The notes: a model not told the origin generated them from the letters alone. Shown: positions 1 through 7,610, counted from the stretch's first letter. The stretch: 42,355 nucleotides of DNA from Thermoleophilia bacterium (GCA_017882605.1 JADGPE010000007.1:1-42355), one strand, 5' to 3'. Program-made: numbers and translations.

Positions 1-909
1 GTAGCCCATCTGGAACTCGCTGAACCCGTGCTCGTAGAGCAGGATCGGATAGAAGAGCGTCGAGTCGAGCGGGTAGCCGAGGTTGACCGAGGTGACGTCG
101 GCGGCCTGGGACGCCTGCCCCGCGGCGACGCCCGCCGCGACATACGCCTGCGTGAAGTACTGAAGGCCCTGGATCACACCGAGCACGACCGCGAACAGGA
201 TCACGGGGCTGATCGTGGGCAGCGTCACCCAACGCAGCCGCTGGAACGGGCCCGCTCCGTCGAGCTCGGCCGATTCGTAGAGATGCTGCGGCACGTCGAG
301 CACCGCGGCGAGGAAGATCACCATCGTGTTGCCGATGCCCCACATTCCGAGCAGGATCAGCGACGGCTTCGACCAGGCCGGATCCTGGAACCAGAGCGGC
401 CCGCTGATGCCGAGATGGCCGAGGATCGTGTTCACCGGCCCGGTCGCGGGATTGAGGATGTAGACGAACCCCAGCGTCGCCGCGACGGGAGGGGCGAGTG
501 CAGGCAGATAGAAGATCGTGCGGAAGACGCCGGCGCCGGACTTCACCCGCGCGACCATCACCGCGACGCCGAACGCGAACAGCACCTGCAGCGGCACGGC
601 GATCCCGACCATCCAGATCAGCGTGTTCTTCACCGACGTCCAGAACTGCGGATCGAGATTGAACATGTAACGGTAGTTCGAGAGACCGATCCAACGTGGT
701 GACGAGAGAAGGTCGTAGTGGTTGAACGACAGGTACGCGCTCATCACGAGCGGGTACCCGAAGAAGACCGAGAAACCGATCGTCCACGGCGCCATCAACA
801 GAAGCACGAGGCGGCGGCGACGCCAATCGCTCCGCCGCCGCCGCCGCGTGCGCAGCGGCGCGGCTGGAGCCGAAGCTCCAGCCGCGTTCGCCGACACGCT
901 CTCGCTCAC
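1..909 (-). CDS. Sugar ABC transporter permease, MalF/UgpA-like (3' end cut by window)
   Basis: Membrane subunit of a carbohydrate importer. The minus-strand reading frame is open from a GTG at 909 to the window edge (303 codons), so a short C-terminal piece is missing. The N-terminus is Arg-rich, followed by a first membrane segment (LVLLLMAPWTIGFSVFFGY), the loop that normally faces the binding protein, and several further hydrophobic segments. The EAA-type loop that contacts the ATPase is visible as ESAELDGAGPFQRLRWVTLP. GTG at 909 overlaps the stop codon of the binding-protein gene by 4 bases (GTGA), which implies translational coupling and settles the start. A second permease gene probably follows outside the window. 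The family call is firm; the sugar cannot be told. Confidence 0.9.
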   Translation of the reverse strand, partial: MSESVSANAAGASAPAAPLRTRRRRRSDWRRRRLVLLLMAPWTIGFSVFFGYPLVMSAYLSFNHYDLLSSPRWIGLSNYRYMFNLDPQFWTSVKNTLIWMVGIAVPLQVLFAFGVAVMVARVKSGAGVFRTIFYLPALAPPVAATLGFVYILNPATGPVNTILGHLGISGPLWFQDPAWSKPSLILLGMWGIGNTMVIFLAAVLDVPQHLYESAELDGAGPFQRLRWVTLPTISPVILFAVVLGVIQGLQYFTQAYVAAGVAAGQASQAADVTSVNLGYPLDSTLFYPILLYEHGFSEFQMGY

Positions 910-2225
910 GGCACCCCGCCGCCCTTGGCCTGGGCGACCTGGGCGTCGAGTTGCGTATCGAGCTTGTTCAGCCCGCCTGTGAGGTCCTTGACACCGCCGG
1001 CCTGCCACTTCGTGAAGAAGTTCTGAGCCAGGTTGGTGTAGGCGACACCGGAGGCCATGATCGGTGACGTGCTCGACTTCGGATTCCCGAAGATCTTCAG
1101 GAACGTCGCGAAATGCGCGTCCGGAGTCAACTCGGGCGAGTGCAGCGAGGCGCTCGTCGTCGGCACGTTGCGCAGGCCGTTCGACAGAACCGCGAGCGCG
1201 TGGTCGTTGGTGGTCAAGTACTTGACGAGAGCCCACGCCTGATCGACGTGATGCCCGCCACGCGGGATGCCGATGATGGTGCCGTTGATGTAGCCCGACC
1301 CGTACAGCTCCGGATGGGCGTCGTCGACCGCCATCGGCGCCGTGCCGTAGTTGAGGTCTGGATGCTCGTTCTGGATGAACGCAACGCGCCATTCACCGTC
1401 GAGATTCATCGCGAGCTTCCCTTTCTCGAACGCCTGCGAGGCGGAGAACTCGTCGCCGAGGCCGGCCTGGAACCTGATCAGGTTCTTGTACCCGTACCAG
1501 TCGACAAAGCTCTTCTGCCACTTGGCCCACTTCGCCCAGGCGGGATCCTTCCCGAGGATCGCATGGCCCTTCGCGTCGTTCCACTTCGCGCCGAACGACG
1601 TGGCCCAGCGCTCGGGGACGTTTTCGTAGAAGCCGATGATCGGATCGAGCCCGGCGACCTTGATCGAGCCGTCCTTGTTGCGGACGGTGAGCTTCTTCGC
1701 GTCCGCCGTCAACTCCGAGATCGTCTTCGGCGGATGCGTGATGCCGGCCGCCTTGAACATCGACTTGTTGTAATAGAGCCCGTAGTCGTCGGCGAGCAGC
1801 GGCAACGCACATCGCTTGCCGCCGAATTGCGTGTAGTACCGAGGCGCCGGCGGGAAGGCCGACGCGTCGATCTTGTCCTTCTTCATGTACGGCGCCAGGT
1901 CGATCCAGCCTCCTGTGCCGCAGTAGTTGCCGACGTTGTACGAGTTGAACGAACTGACGACGTCCGGCGCGGTGCCGGAGCGAATCGCCGCCACGATCTT
2001 GTTGTCGTCGATCCCGCCGACGACCGTCACGGTCACGTCGGCGTGCTTGGCGTCGTACTCGGCGGCGACCTTCTTGAACGTCGTCAACTCGTGCCCGGCG
2101 CTCCAGCCGACCCAGATCGTGAGCTTGGTGGGAGACGCACGGTGCGCGCCCCCGGCGGTGGCGGCCGCGGCGACCGCCAGCGCTCCGATCAGAAAGAGCG
2201 CCGCCGCGACGTAGCGCTTGCTCAT
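906..2225 (-). CDS. Sugar ABC transporter substrate-binding protein
   Basis: Extracytoplasmic receptor of the importer, family 1 (MalE/UgpB-like), 439 residues. The N-terminus MSKRYVAAALFLIGALAVAA is a signal peptide; no lipobox Cys follows, so it may be released or kept by its uncleaved signal rather than lipidated. After it come the usual family features: LTIWVGWSAGHELTTF, then DVVSSFNSYNVG, and a late hinge region. A longer reading from GTG 2237 exists, but GGAGG sits about five bases before the ATG at 2225 and would lie inside that extension, so ATG 2225 is preferred. The gene is divergent from the ROK regulator gene and is first in its operon. Confidence 0.93.
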   Translation of the reverse strand: MSKRYVAAALFLIGALAVAAAATAGGAHRASPTKLTIWVGWSAGHELTTFKKVAAEYDAKHADVTVTVVGGIDDNKIVAAIRSGTAPDVVSSFNSYNVGNYCGTGGWIDLAPYMKKDKIDASAFPPAPRYYTQFGGKRCALPLLADDYGLYYNKSMFKAAGITHPPKTISELTADAKKLTVRNKDGSIKVAGLDPIIGFYENVPERWATSFGAKWNDAKGHAILGKDPAWAKWAKWQKSFVDWYGYKNLIRFQAGLGDEFSASQAFEKGKLAMNLDGEWRVAFIQNEHPDLNYGTAPMAVDDAHPELYGSGYINGTIIGIPRGGHHVDQAWALVKYLTTNDHALAVLSNGLRNVPTTSASLHSPELTPDAHFATFLKIFGNPKSSTSPIMASGVAYTNLAQNFFTKWQAGGVKDLTGGLNKLDTQLDAQVAQAKGGGVP

Positions 2226-2253
2226 GCGGACCTCCACTGACTAAGTTGGTAAA

Positions 2254-2264
2254 GGTTCCGAACC
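2254..2264. promoter_or_regulatory. Candidate operator palindrome
   Basis: GGTTC-C-GAACC is a perfect 11-base dyad located at +1 to +11 of the predicted transporter transcript. A repressor bound here would block initiation or clearance. The adjacent ROK protein is the natural candidate, by inference from the divergent arrangement. Confidence 0.45.
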
Positions 2265-2271
2265 AGAACGG

Positions 2272-2301
2272 AGCATATTCCGGCCGATTTGCCGGTGTCA
2301 A
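2272..2301 (-). promoter_or_regulatory. Promoter of the sugar ABC transporter operon
   Basis: On the minus strand, TTGACA (2301-2296) and TATGCT (2277-2272) are 18 bases apart, a near-consensus housekeeping promoter. The predicted transcript start, about 2265, falls at the edge of the palindrome at 2254-2264. The -35 box abuts the -35 box of the divergent ROK promoter. Confidence 0.65.
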
Positions 2302-2330
2302 GCGACAACGATCTCCCAGCCAGTTAATCT
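2302..2330 (+). promoter_or_regulatory. Promoter of the ROK regulator gene
   Basis: GCGACA (2302-2307) and TAATCT (2325-2330) have a 17-base spacer. The transcript would start near 2337, only about five bases before ATG 2342, and no Shine-Dalgarno is visible, so the mRNA is nearly leaderless. Confidence 0.5.
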
Positions 2331-2341
2331 TACTTACTCAA

Positions 2342-3478
2342 ATGGCCACTGGACGCGCGACGCCGCCGCTACTCAAGGATCTGAACGAGCGCACGGTCCT
2401 CGAGGCGATTCGCGACGCCGCGCCGATCTCCCGCGCCGAGATCTCACGCCGCGTGGGCATTTCGAAGCCGACGGTCTCGCTCGCGCTCCAGTCGCTTCTC
2501 CAGGCCGGGCTCGTGCGCGAGACGAAGCACGGAGGCGCTGGGCCGAGCTACGGGGCAACGTTCTACGAGCCGGTCCCGGAGGCGGCGTTCGTTCTGGGCC
2601 TCGACCTCGGCGCGCGCTTCGTGCGCGGCGCGGTGTGCGACGTGCGCGGGGAACTGCGCGCACGGCACGACCTCGAGCTCGCCGAGCCCACCGCCGCAGC
2701 TGCGCTCGACACGATCCACCAGTTGGCGGCAGCGCTGCTCGACGCAAGCGGCGTCGAGCAGCGGCTCGTCGACACCGCTGTGCTCGGAGTGCCGGGCGCC
2801 GTGCAAGGGCCATCGATCGAGCTCGCGACGAACGTCTCCGGCCTGGAGGATGGTGACTTCGGCCGCGAGCTTGCGGACCGGCTCGGACTGTCGGTCTCGC
2901 TCGAGAACGACATCAACCTGGCCGCGCTCGGCGAACGCTGGCGAGGTGTCGCGCGAGGCGTCGACGACTTCGTCTTCATCTCGATCGGCACCGGGCTCGG
3001 CGCCGGTCTCGTACTTCGAGACGAGCTGCACCGAGGTCATACGGGGGCGGCGGGTGAGCTCGACTACCTGCGGGTCGGCATGACCGACGACATCGATCCA
3101 TGCGCCGGAGCGCTGGTCGCCTACGCGCAGGAGATCGGAGCTCCGACGCCGCATGATCCGCGTTCCATCTTCGCCGCGGCCCGCGCCGGCAATCCCCTCG
3201 CACGACGGGTCGTCGCGGAGGCCGCGCGCAGGATCGCGTTGCACCTCGTGCCTATCGCTGCCGTCACCGACGTCGGACTGGTCGTGCTCGGCGGAGGCAT
3301 CGGCGCGAATGCCGATCTGATGGCGATCCGCGGGCTCCTCGCGGGCTGGCTCCCGTCTCCGCCCCGCGTCGAAGCTTCGAGCCTGGGCGACGGCGCGGTG
3401 CTGACCGGTGCGCTGGCGGTCGGGCTGCGCGCCGCGCGAGAGAACGTCTTCGTGAACCGGCGGGCAGCTACGCGCTGA
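2342..3478 (+). CDS. ROK family transcriptional regulator
   Basis: Sugar-responsive repressor, 378 residues, probably controlling the divergent ABC transporter. Residues about 15-60 form a winged helix (LEAIRDAAPISRAEISRRVG, then SKPTVSLALQSLLQAGLVRE). The ROK domain follows, with LGLDLGARFVRGAVCD, VLGVPGAV, ENDINLAALGERW and FISIGTGLGAGLV. The GH of the motif is present (RGHTGAAGELDYL), but the Cys cluster that binds zinc in most ROK proteins is reduced to one Cys (DDIDPCAGAL), so zinc binding is probably lost. The frame opens at TTG 2246, but the first 32 codons cover the promoter, so ATG 2342 is chosen. The 3' end overlaps the convergent HTH-TPR gene by 11 bases. Confidence 0.9.
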   Translation: MATGRATPPLLKDLNERTVLEAIRDAAPISRAEISRRVGISKPTVSLALQSLLQAGLVRETKHGGAGPSYGATFYEPVPEAAFVLGLDLGARFVRGAVCDVRGELRARHDLELAEPTAAAALDTIHQLAAALLDASGVEQRLVDTAVLGVPGAVQGPSIELATNVSGLEDGDFGRELADRLGLSVSLENDINLAALGERWRGVARGVDDFVFISIGTGLGAGLVLRDELHRGHTGAAGELDYLRVGMTDDIDPCAGALVAYAQEIGAPTPHDPRSIFAAARAGNPLARRVVAEAARRIALHLVPIAAVTDVGLVVLGGGIGANADLMAIRGLLAGWLPSPPRVEASSLGDGAVLTGALAVGLRAARENVFVNRRAATR

Positions 3479-4769
3479 CGGGCGCCGGACCGACCGGTGC
3501 GACCGTCGACCCGGTCGCACGCTTCAGGACGGCCAGGGCCGCGGCGGTGTTCCCCTCCGCCTCGAAGAGCGCTGCGAGCGGCCGGGCCGCCTCGAGCGCC
3601 GCCTTGGTGCCGTGGTCGAGCAACAACTCGAGTGCCTGTTCGAGGAGCATCTTCGACCGCTCGGCATCGCCGGCAGCGCGAAACACCTCTGCCAGCGCGA
3701 CGTACGCACGGCCACGGTCGCCCGGGCCGACCGAGTCGATCAGCTCCAGCGCGCGCGTTGCCGCACGCGCGGCGTCGCGATGGCGATCGAGCGCCATGAG
3801 GGCGCGTGCTTCTTCGATCGAGAACTTCGCATCGTCCCGAAGGCCGAGATCGCGGCCGAAGAGCGCGCGCCCGCGCTCGAGCAGCTGCAGTGCCTCCTCA
3901 CCGTTTCCCGACTCGACCTCTGCATGGGCGAGCAGGTGGTAGGCCATTCCCACGTAGGCGTCGTTCTCGGTGCGCTCGAGGATGTCGAGCGCTCGGCGTG
4001 CGTAACGGCTCGCCAGCTGCGGCTCCTCGCGCAGCGAATGAAGCCGCGACTGCGACCAGAACACCCGGGCGGAGGCGACCGGATCGGACGACGCCTCCAC
4101 CATGCGGATCACCGACGCGAGGACTCGCTCGGCCGCTCCAAACTCACCAGCGTCGATCAGGGCGTTCGCCAGTAGGACGGCGAACCGAAGCTCCTCGACG
4201 GAGGCCTCCGCCGCGCGCGCTTCGTCGAGCGCGCGGGTGAACAGCGCGATCGACGTCTCCAGTGCGCCCGTCATCGCATAGGCGCGCCCGAGCGTGTCCA
4301 CGGCTCCCGGGTCGGCGAGCACCTGACCGCTCCTCGCCCTCAGCGACTGCTCGAGCAGTTCGATCGCCTCTTCGAGGCGCTCCGAGCGGAACGCGATCTG
4401 CCCGAGACCGGCGAGGGCCGTCCCGCGTGCAGGATCGCCCGCGTCGAGATGGGCGCGGAACCGGCGCTCGGCCTCCTCCACCTCGCCGAGCCGCAGAGCG
4501 ACCTCTGCCTCCACCAGCTGGATCTCTGCGGCAGCAGGCTCGACGCCCGTGGCGAGCCACTGGCCGGACACGTCGAGCCGCAGCGCGAGCTGGTTGATCA
4601 TCTGGAGCGACGGCACCCGCGCCCCAGCCTCGATCCTCGAAATGTAGGCGGCGGTGCAGCCCGGAAATGCGAGCTGCCGCTGGGAGAGGCTCGCCCGCTC
4701 GCGGGCCGCTCTGAGGCGGGAGCCGACGGCCTTCGGCGAGTCGATGTGGGTCGTCAGGGAGCGTGGCAT
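3468..4769 (-). CDS. HTH (XRE) - TPR transcriptional regulator, RRNPP-like
   Basis: DNA-binding regulator of 433 residues. Residues about 15-70 are an XRE-type helix-turn-helix (VGSRLRAARERASLSQRQLA, then YISRIEAGARVPSLQMINQL). The rest, about 80-420, is an uninterrupted alpha-solenoid of about nine TPR-like helical pairs rich in A/L/E. This is the layout of the RRNPP peptide receptors (Rap, Rgg, NprR, PlcR, PrgX), though longer than most. It is divergent from a 28-codon gene for a secreted-looking peptide. The ATG at 4769 has no Shine-Dalgarno, but TAAGCT (4781-4776) has its first base exactly 12 upstream, which indicates a leaderless mRNA and fixes the start. The peptide-receptor role is inference from architecture and neighbourhood; it could instead be an HTH-TPR regulator of another signal. 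Confidence 0.85.
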   Translation of the reverse strand: MPRSLTTHIDSPKAVGSRLRAARERASLSQRQLAFPGCTAAYISRIEAGARVPSLQMINQLALRLDVSGQWLATGVEPAAAEIQLVEAEVALRLGEVEEAERRFRAHLDAGDPARGTALAGLGQIAFRSERLEEAIELLEQSLRARSGQVLADPGAVDTLGRAYAMTGALETSIALFTRALDEARAAEASVEELRFAVLLANALIDAGEFGAAERVLASVIRMVEASSDPVASARVFWSQSRLHSLREEPQLASRYARRALDILERTENDAYVGMAYHLLAHAEVESGNGEEALQLLERGRALFGRDLGLRDDAKFSIEEARALMALDRHRDAARAATRALELIDSVGPGDRGRAYVALAEVFRAAGDAERSKMLLEQALELLLDHGTKAALEAARPLAALFEAEGNTAAALAVLKRATGSTVAPVGPAPVSA

Positions 4770-4775
4770 GGGCCG

Positions 4776-4781
4776 AGCTTA
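4776..4781 (-). promoter_or_regulatory. -10 box of the HTH-TPR gene (leaderless)
   Basis: TAAGCT read on the minus strand. Counting its first T as -12 puts +1 on the A of the ATG at 4769. No clear -35 box is seen. Confidence 0.5.
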
Positions 4782-4791
4782 GTTGTCTGTG

Positions 4792-4806
4792 GTCACGCGT
4801 GTTGAC
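4792..4806. promoter_or_regulatory. Dyad between regulator and peptide genes
   Basis: GTCA, seven bases, then TGAC; it overlaps the perfect 8-base palindrome CACGCGTG (4794-4801). It lies just upstream of the regulator -10 box and within a weak plus-strand promoter candidate (TTGTCT 4783-4788, TACGGG 4807-4812). It is the best visible candidate for the regulator's own binding site; low certainty. Confidence 0.3.
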
Positions 4807-4813
4807 TACGGGA

Positions 4814-4881
4814 GTTGGAATTTGGTTGGAGCGAGGGAAGAATGCGCGGGCGCCCCCGGGGGCTGTCCTTCCAAATCCAAC
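4814..4881 (+). promoter_or_regulatory. Structured 5' leader of the peptide gene
   Basis: GTTGGAATTTGG (4814-4825) is complementary to CCAAATCCAAC (4871-4881) apart from one bulged base. The arms enclose a 12-base GC palindrome, GCCCCCGGGGGC (4852-4863). The 3' arm ends directly against the Shine-Dalgarno AAGGAG (4882-4887), so folding would compete with ribosome access. Confidence 0.45.
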
Positions 4882-4897
4882 AAGGAGACAGCCGAAT

Positions 4898-4984
4898 ATG
4901 CGCCTGTTCACGAGCTCCGTGGCCCTGACGATCGCGCTCGTCCTCGCCGGTTTCGCAGCCGATTTCACGACCTACTGGCCCTAA
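4898..4984 (+). CDS. Short signal-peptide-like peptide, candidate pheromone precursor
   Basis: A 28-residue product. Met-Arg is followed by a hydrophobic stretch (LFTSSVALTIALVLAGFA) and a short polar-aromatic tail ending DFTTYWP. A signal-peptidase site fits after Ala20 (Gly-Phe-Ala), releasing ADFTTYWP; cleavage one residue later would give DFTTYWP. AAGGAG lies ten bases before the ATG, so translation is likely despite the size. Exported pheromone precursors of RRNPP systems (PapR, SHP, Phr) have this form: short, hydrophobic N-terminus, active C-terminal 5-10 residues. The divergent TPR regulator is its expected receptor. A longer in-frame reading from 4763 runs through the promoter and is rejected. 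Alternatives are a small membrane peptide or a leader peptide for the hairpin downstream. Confidence 0.65.
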   Translation: MRLFTSSVALTIALVLAGFAADFTTYWP

Positions 4985-4992
4985 GCCGCCAC

Positions 4993-5025
4993 GGCCGGGC
5001 GGCCCAGGAGTTGGGCTGCCCGGCC
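4993..5025 (+). terminator. Strong hairpin after the peptide gene
   Basis: GGCCGGGCGGCCCA (4993-5006) pairs with TGGGCTGCCCGGCC (5012-5025) over 14 pairs with one G-T, around a 5-base loop. It begins eight bases after the peptide stop codon. No T-run follows, so it is either an actinobacterial-type terminator or a partial attenuator before the hydrolase gene. Confidence 0.6.
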
Positions 5026-5083
5026 TAGACCATTCGGGGGATGCGATCCGCCGCCGATCCGGACGACTAGTCAGGCAGAGGTC

Positions 5084-6511
5084 ATGGCGGTCTTCCTTCG
5101 CAGCACACTCGCCGCCGCGCTCGCCGCGGCGGCCTTCACCAGCGCAGCCGGCGGGTCGGTGCGCAACTGGGCGGCACCCCAGATTCGGGCGGTCACGCAG
5201 GTGGGTGTCCTCGGTACCTCGGCTGCAGGGTTCGCGCCGCAAGCGCCGCTGACCCAGGCGGCGCTCGCCGCTGCGGTCGGGGCGACCGACGCGCTCCAGC
5301 ATCCGCCACTGCCGGGGCCTCCCGCGCTCGCTCCGGTCACGATCCTCTCGACGGTCGCCCCCGGCGCGGTCGTCGGCGGCACCGTGCCGCTCGAGATCCA
5401 GGCTCCGAACCAGGCGGTCGACCACGTCGACTTCGCCGTCGACAGCAGCGAGGTCGGCACCGCGCTGCAGGCGCCGTACCTGCTCGAGCTCGAGACCGCC
5501 AAGCTCGCCGACGGCACGCACCAGCTTGCAGTCAACGTCGGGTTCCAGGGCGGCGGCTACGCGATCGCCGTCTGGCAGGTCACCGTGGAGAATGCGCCGG
5601 GACCGCCCCCGGCCGCGCCGGGGGCGCCGGTCTCGCTGCCGGTCGCCAAGTCATGGCTCCCGCCGGCGCCGGCGGCGCCGGCGCAACCCACTGCAAAGCA
5701 CGGGCTCTATCGCGCGGTCTCACCCGCCAGACCGGTCTCGCTCAGGCAACTCGACGCTGCCCTCGTCGGCTACCTCGGGCTCGGCGCCGCGGCGCGCGAG
5801 ATCCAGGGGACGCTGCAGCGGGCCGGGCTCCGGCCTCCAGCGAACACGGGAACTGAGGCTGTCGCGCGGATGCTCGGGCTGCGCCTCAACCATCCGGCGG
5901 GCGACGACGATCTCGAGCTGCTCCCCTACCAGGCCGCGACCCGCGCGGAAGCCGCGTTCTCGTTCGCGCAGCTCCTCCACCTGAACGACTGGTCGGTCAG
6001 CGCGGTCCAGCAGGCAGCCGACGCCTTCACGCTGCCGGAGCTCACGCCCTGGCAGCGGCGCGTCCTCGCCACCGCCGTGCAATACGTCGGCTACCCGTAC
6101 GTCTGGGGCGGGACGAGCCCAACCGCCGAGACGCTCTTCGGCGTCCATTCCGCCGGGGGCTTCGACTGCTCCGGGTTCGTGTGGCGTGTCTACAAGCTCA
6201 CGCCGTACGCCGGCGAGGGCGGCCTGGCAGGCGTCTTGCGCGGCCGGACGACGTACCAGATGAGCGGCGAGGTCCCACACCGCGACCTGATCCCGGCGGC
6301 GAAGCTCCAGCCGGGTGACGTGATGTTCTTCGGCGCGCACGGCCGCCGTTCGAGCCCGAGCGAGGTCGACCACGCCGCGCTGTATCTCGGCAACGGCTGG
6401 TTCATCCAGTCGAGCAGCGAGGGCGTGACGCTCCTTCCATTCGACGGCTGGTACGCCTCGAACTTCGCGTGGGGGCGCCGGCCGCTGCGCGAAGCGGGTC
6501 TCGCCGGCTGA
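5084..6511 (+). CDS. Secreted NlpC/P60 cell-wall hydrolase with SLH-like and Ig-like regions
   Basis: Probable peptidoglycan endopeptidase, 475 residues. Residues 1-24 are a signal peptide. Residues about 30-66 (VTQVGVLG..FAPQAPLTQAALAA) and about 210-320 resemble SLH repeats that hold proteins to the wall. Residues about 86-172 look like a bacterial Ig-like beta-sandwich, followed by a Pro/Ala linker. The C-terminal NlpC/P60 domain (about 335-470) has the nucleophile Cys362 in GGFDCSGFVW and His430 in VDHAALYLG. The third catalytic position appears to be Gln (WFIQSSSEG) rather than the usual His. It follows the peptide gene after the hairpin, so it may be an output of the same regulatory unit; that is inference. 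Confidence 0.88.
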   Translation: MAVFLRSTLAAALAAAAFTSAAGGSVRNWAAPQIRAVTQVGVLGTSAAGFAPQAPLTQAALAAAVGATDALQHPPLPGPPALAPVTILSTVAPGAVVGGTVPLEIQAPNQAVDHVDFAVDSSEVGTALQAPYLLELETAKLADGTHQLAVNVGFQGGGYAIAVWQVTVENAPGPPPAAPGAPVSLPVAKSWLPPAPAAPAQPTAKHGLYRAVSPARPVSLRQLDAALVGYLGLGAAAREIQGTLQRAGLRPPANTGTEAVARMLGLRLNHPAGDDDLELLPYQAATRAEAAFSFAQLLHLNDWSVSAVQQAADAFTLPELTPWQRRVLATAVQYVGYPYVWGGTSPTAETLFGVHSAGGFDCSGFVWRVYKLTPYAGEGGLAGVLRGRTTYQMSGEVPHRDLIPAAKLQPGDVMFFGAHGRRSSPSEVDHAALYLGNGWFIQSSSEGVTLLPFDGWYASNFAWGRRPLREAGLAG

Positions 6512-6512
6512 G

Positions 6513-6535
6513 GAACCGAAGACACCGATCGGTTC
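6513..6535 (+). terminator. Terminator-like hairpin after the NlpC/P60 gene
   Basis: GAACCGA (6513-6519) pairs with TCGGTTC (6529-6535), starting just after the stop codon at 6511. No clear T-run follows. Confidence 0.4.
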
Positions 6536-6576
6536 AGAGTTCGTTCAGTTCGAGCAAGGCCCGCAGGTCTCGGATA

Positions 6577-6582
6577 TAGGGT
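6577..6582 (+). promoter_or_regulatory. -10 box of the aminotransferase gene
   Basis: TAGGGT, preceded by an overlapping TATA. Counting its first T as -12 puts +1 at 6589, two bases before ATG 6591. No Shine-Dalgarno is present, so the mRNA is probably leaderless. Confidence 0.5.
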
Positions 6583-6590
6583 AGTGCGCG

Positions 6591-7610
6591 ATGCTGGCCC
6601 CAGACCTCTCGACCGAGCTCGCACGGTTTGCGATCGGTTTCGATCACCGCGACCGCGCGCTCCTGCACCGGCTCTGGGACCGCGTGCTCGATTCCGAGCG
6701 CTGGTCGGAAGGCGAGCTCACCACCGAGTTCGAGCGTGAGTGGACGACCTGGAACGGCCTCGAGGCGGTCGCGTTCAACGGCTGGACCGGCGCGGCGCTC
6801 GCCGCGCTCGAATGGGCCGGTGTGCGCGGCGAGACGGTCCTCTGCCCGTCGAACACGTTCATGGCGACTCCACTCGCGGCGCTCAACGCGGGAGCGAAGG
6901 TCGAGTTCGTCGACTGCAACCGAGATGATCTCTGCATGTCGTTCGAGGACCTCGAGCGGAAGGTGCGCGAGCACAAGCCGCGCGCCGTCTTCCTCGTGCA
7001 CATCGGCGGCCACCTGGCCTTCCAGTCCGACGAGATCGCCGAACTGTGCCGGAGCGAGGGAATCGTGCTGCTCGAGGACTGCGCGCACGCGCACGGCGCC
7101 GACTGGAACGGCCGTCGCGCCGGCAGCTGGGGCGACGCCGGAATCTGGTCGTTCGCGCCGACGAAGACGATCTCTACCGGCGAAGGCGGCATGCTCGTGT
7201 CCGGCAAGCCCGAGGTGATCGAGTTCGCGCGCGCGTTCCGCAACTACGGCAAGCCCGACTATGCGGTGCACGGGCTGAACTTTCGGCTCAACGAGTTCAC
7301 CGCGGCGATCGGTCTCGTCCAGACGACGCGGCTCGACGAGATCACCGCCTGGAAGAACGAGGCCGCCCGCACCCACCTCGACCCGCTGTACAACACGCGA
7401 CTGCAGCTGCCGGAAGGGATGACGTCAGGGCTCTACAAGTACATCGTCTTCGAGCCGGTCGAGCGTTCGACCGGCAAGGTCTACGATGAGCCCTGCCATC
7501 GCGTGCTCGGCAATCCTGTTGACCTGCCGAACTCCGATTGGGTGGCGCAGAACCACTGGTGCGTGCCGCTCTACTACCGGCCCGAGTCGAGAGAGGACGC
7601 AGTGCAATGA
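6591..7610 (+). CDS. DegT/DnrJ/EryC1/StrS-family PLP aminotransferase
   Basis: Sugar aminotransferase-like protein of 339 residues, cytoplasmic. It acts on nucleotide-linked keto-sugars in this family. Visible features are the cofactor-binding region FNGWTGAALAALEWAGV, PSNTFMATPLAALNAGAKVEFVD, the ED motif (VLLEDCAHAHGA), and the Schiff-base Lys192 in SFAPTKTISTGEGG. NYGKPDYAVHGLNFRLNEF matches the conserved loop near the active site. The C-terminal part is somewhat shorter than usual. ATG 6591 is supported by the adjacent -10 box. The stop codon TGA (7608-7610) overlaps an ATG (7607) that opens a vestigial epimerase start. The neighbours suggest a modified surface sugar. Confidence 0.9.
   Translation: MLAPDLSTELARFAIGFDHRDRALLHRLWDRVLDSERWSEGELTTEFEREWTTWNGLEAVAFNGWTGAALAALEWAGVRGETVLCPSNTFMATPLAALNAGAKVEFVDCNRDDLCMSFEDLERKVREHKPRAVFLVHIGGHLAFQSDEIAELCRSEGIVLLEDCAHAHGADWNGRRAGSWGDAGIWSFAPTKTISTGEGGMLVSGKPEVIEFARAFRNYGKPDYAVHGLNFRLNEFTAAIGLVQTTRLDEITAWKNEAARTHLDPLYNTRLQLPEGMTSGLYKYIVFEPVERSTGKVYDEPCHRVLGNPVDLPNSDWVAQNHWCVPLYYRPESREDAVQ

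Noticed and set aside
2246-2341. Upstream extension of the ROK gene from TTG 2246
   Set aside because: It runs across the operator and promoter and has no resemblance to ROK N-termini.
4763-4897. Longer version of the 28-residue peptide starting at 4763
   Set aside because: The extra 45 codons cover the divergent regulator promoter and the leader hairpin; the Shine-Dalgarno fits ATG 4898.
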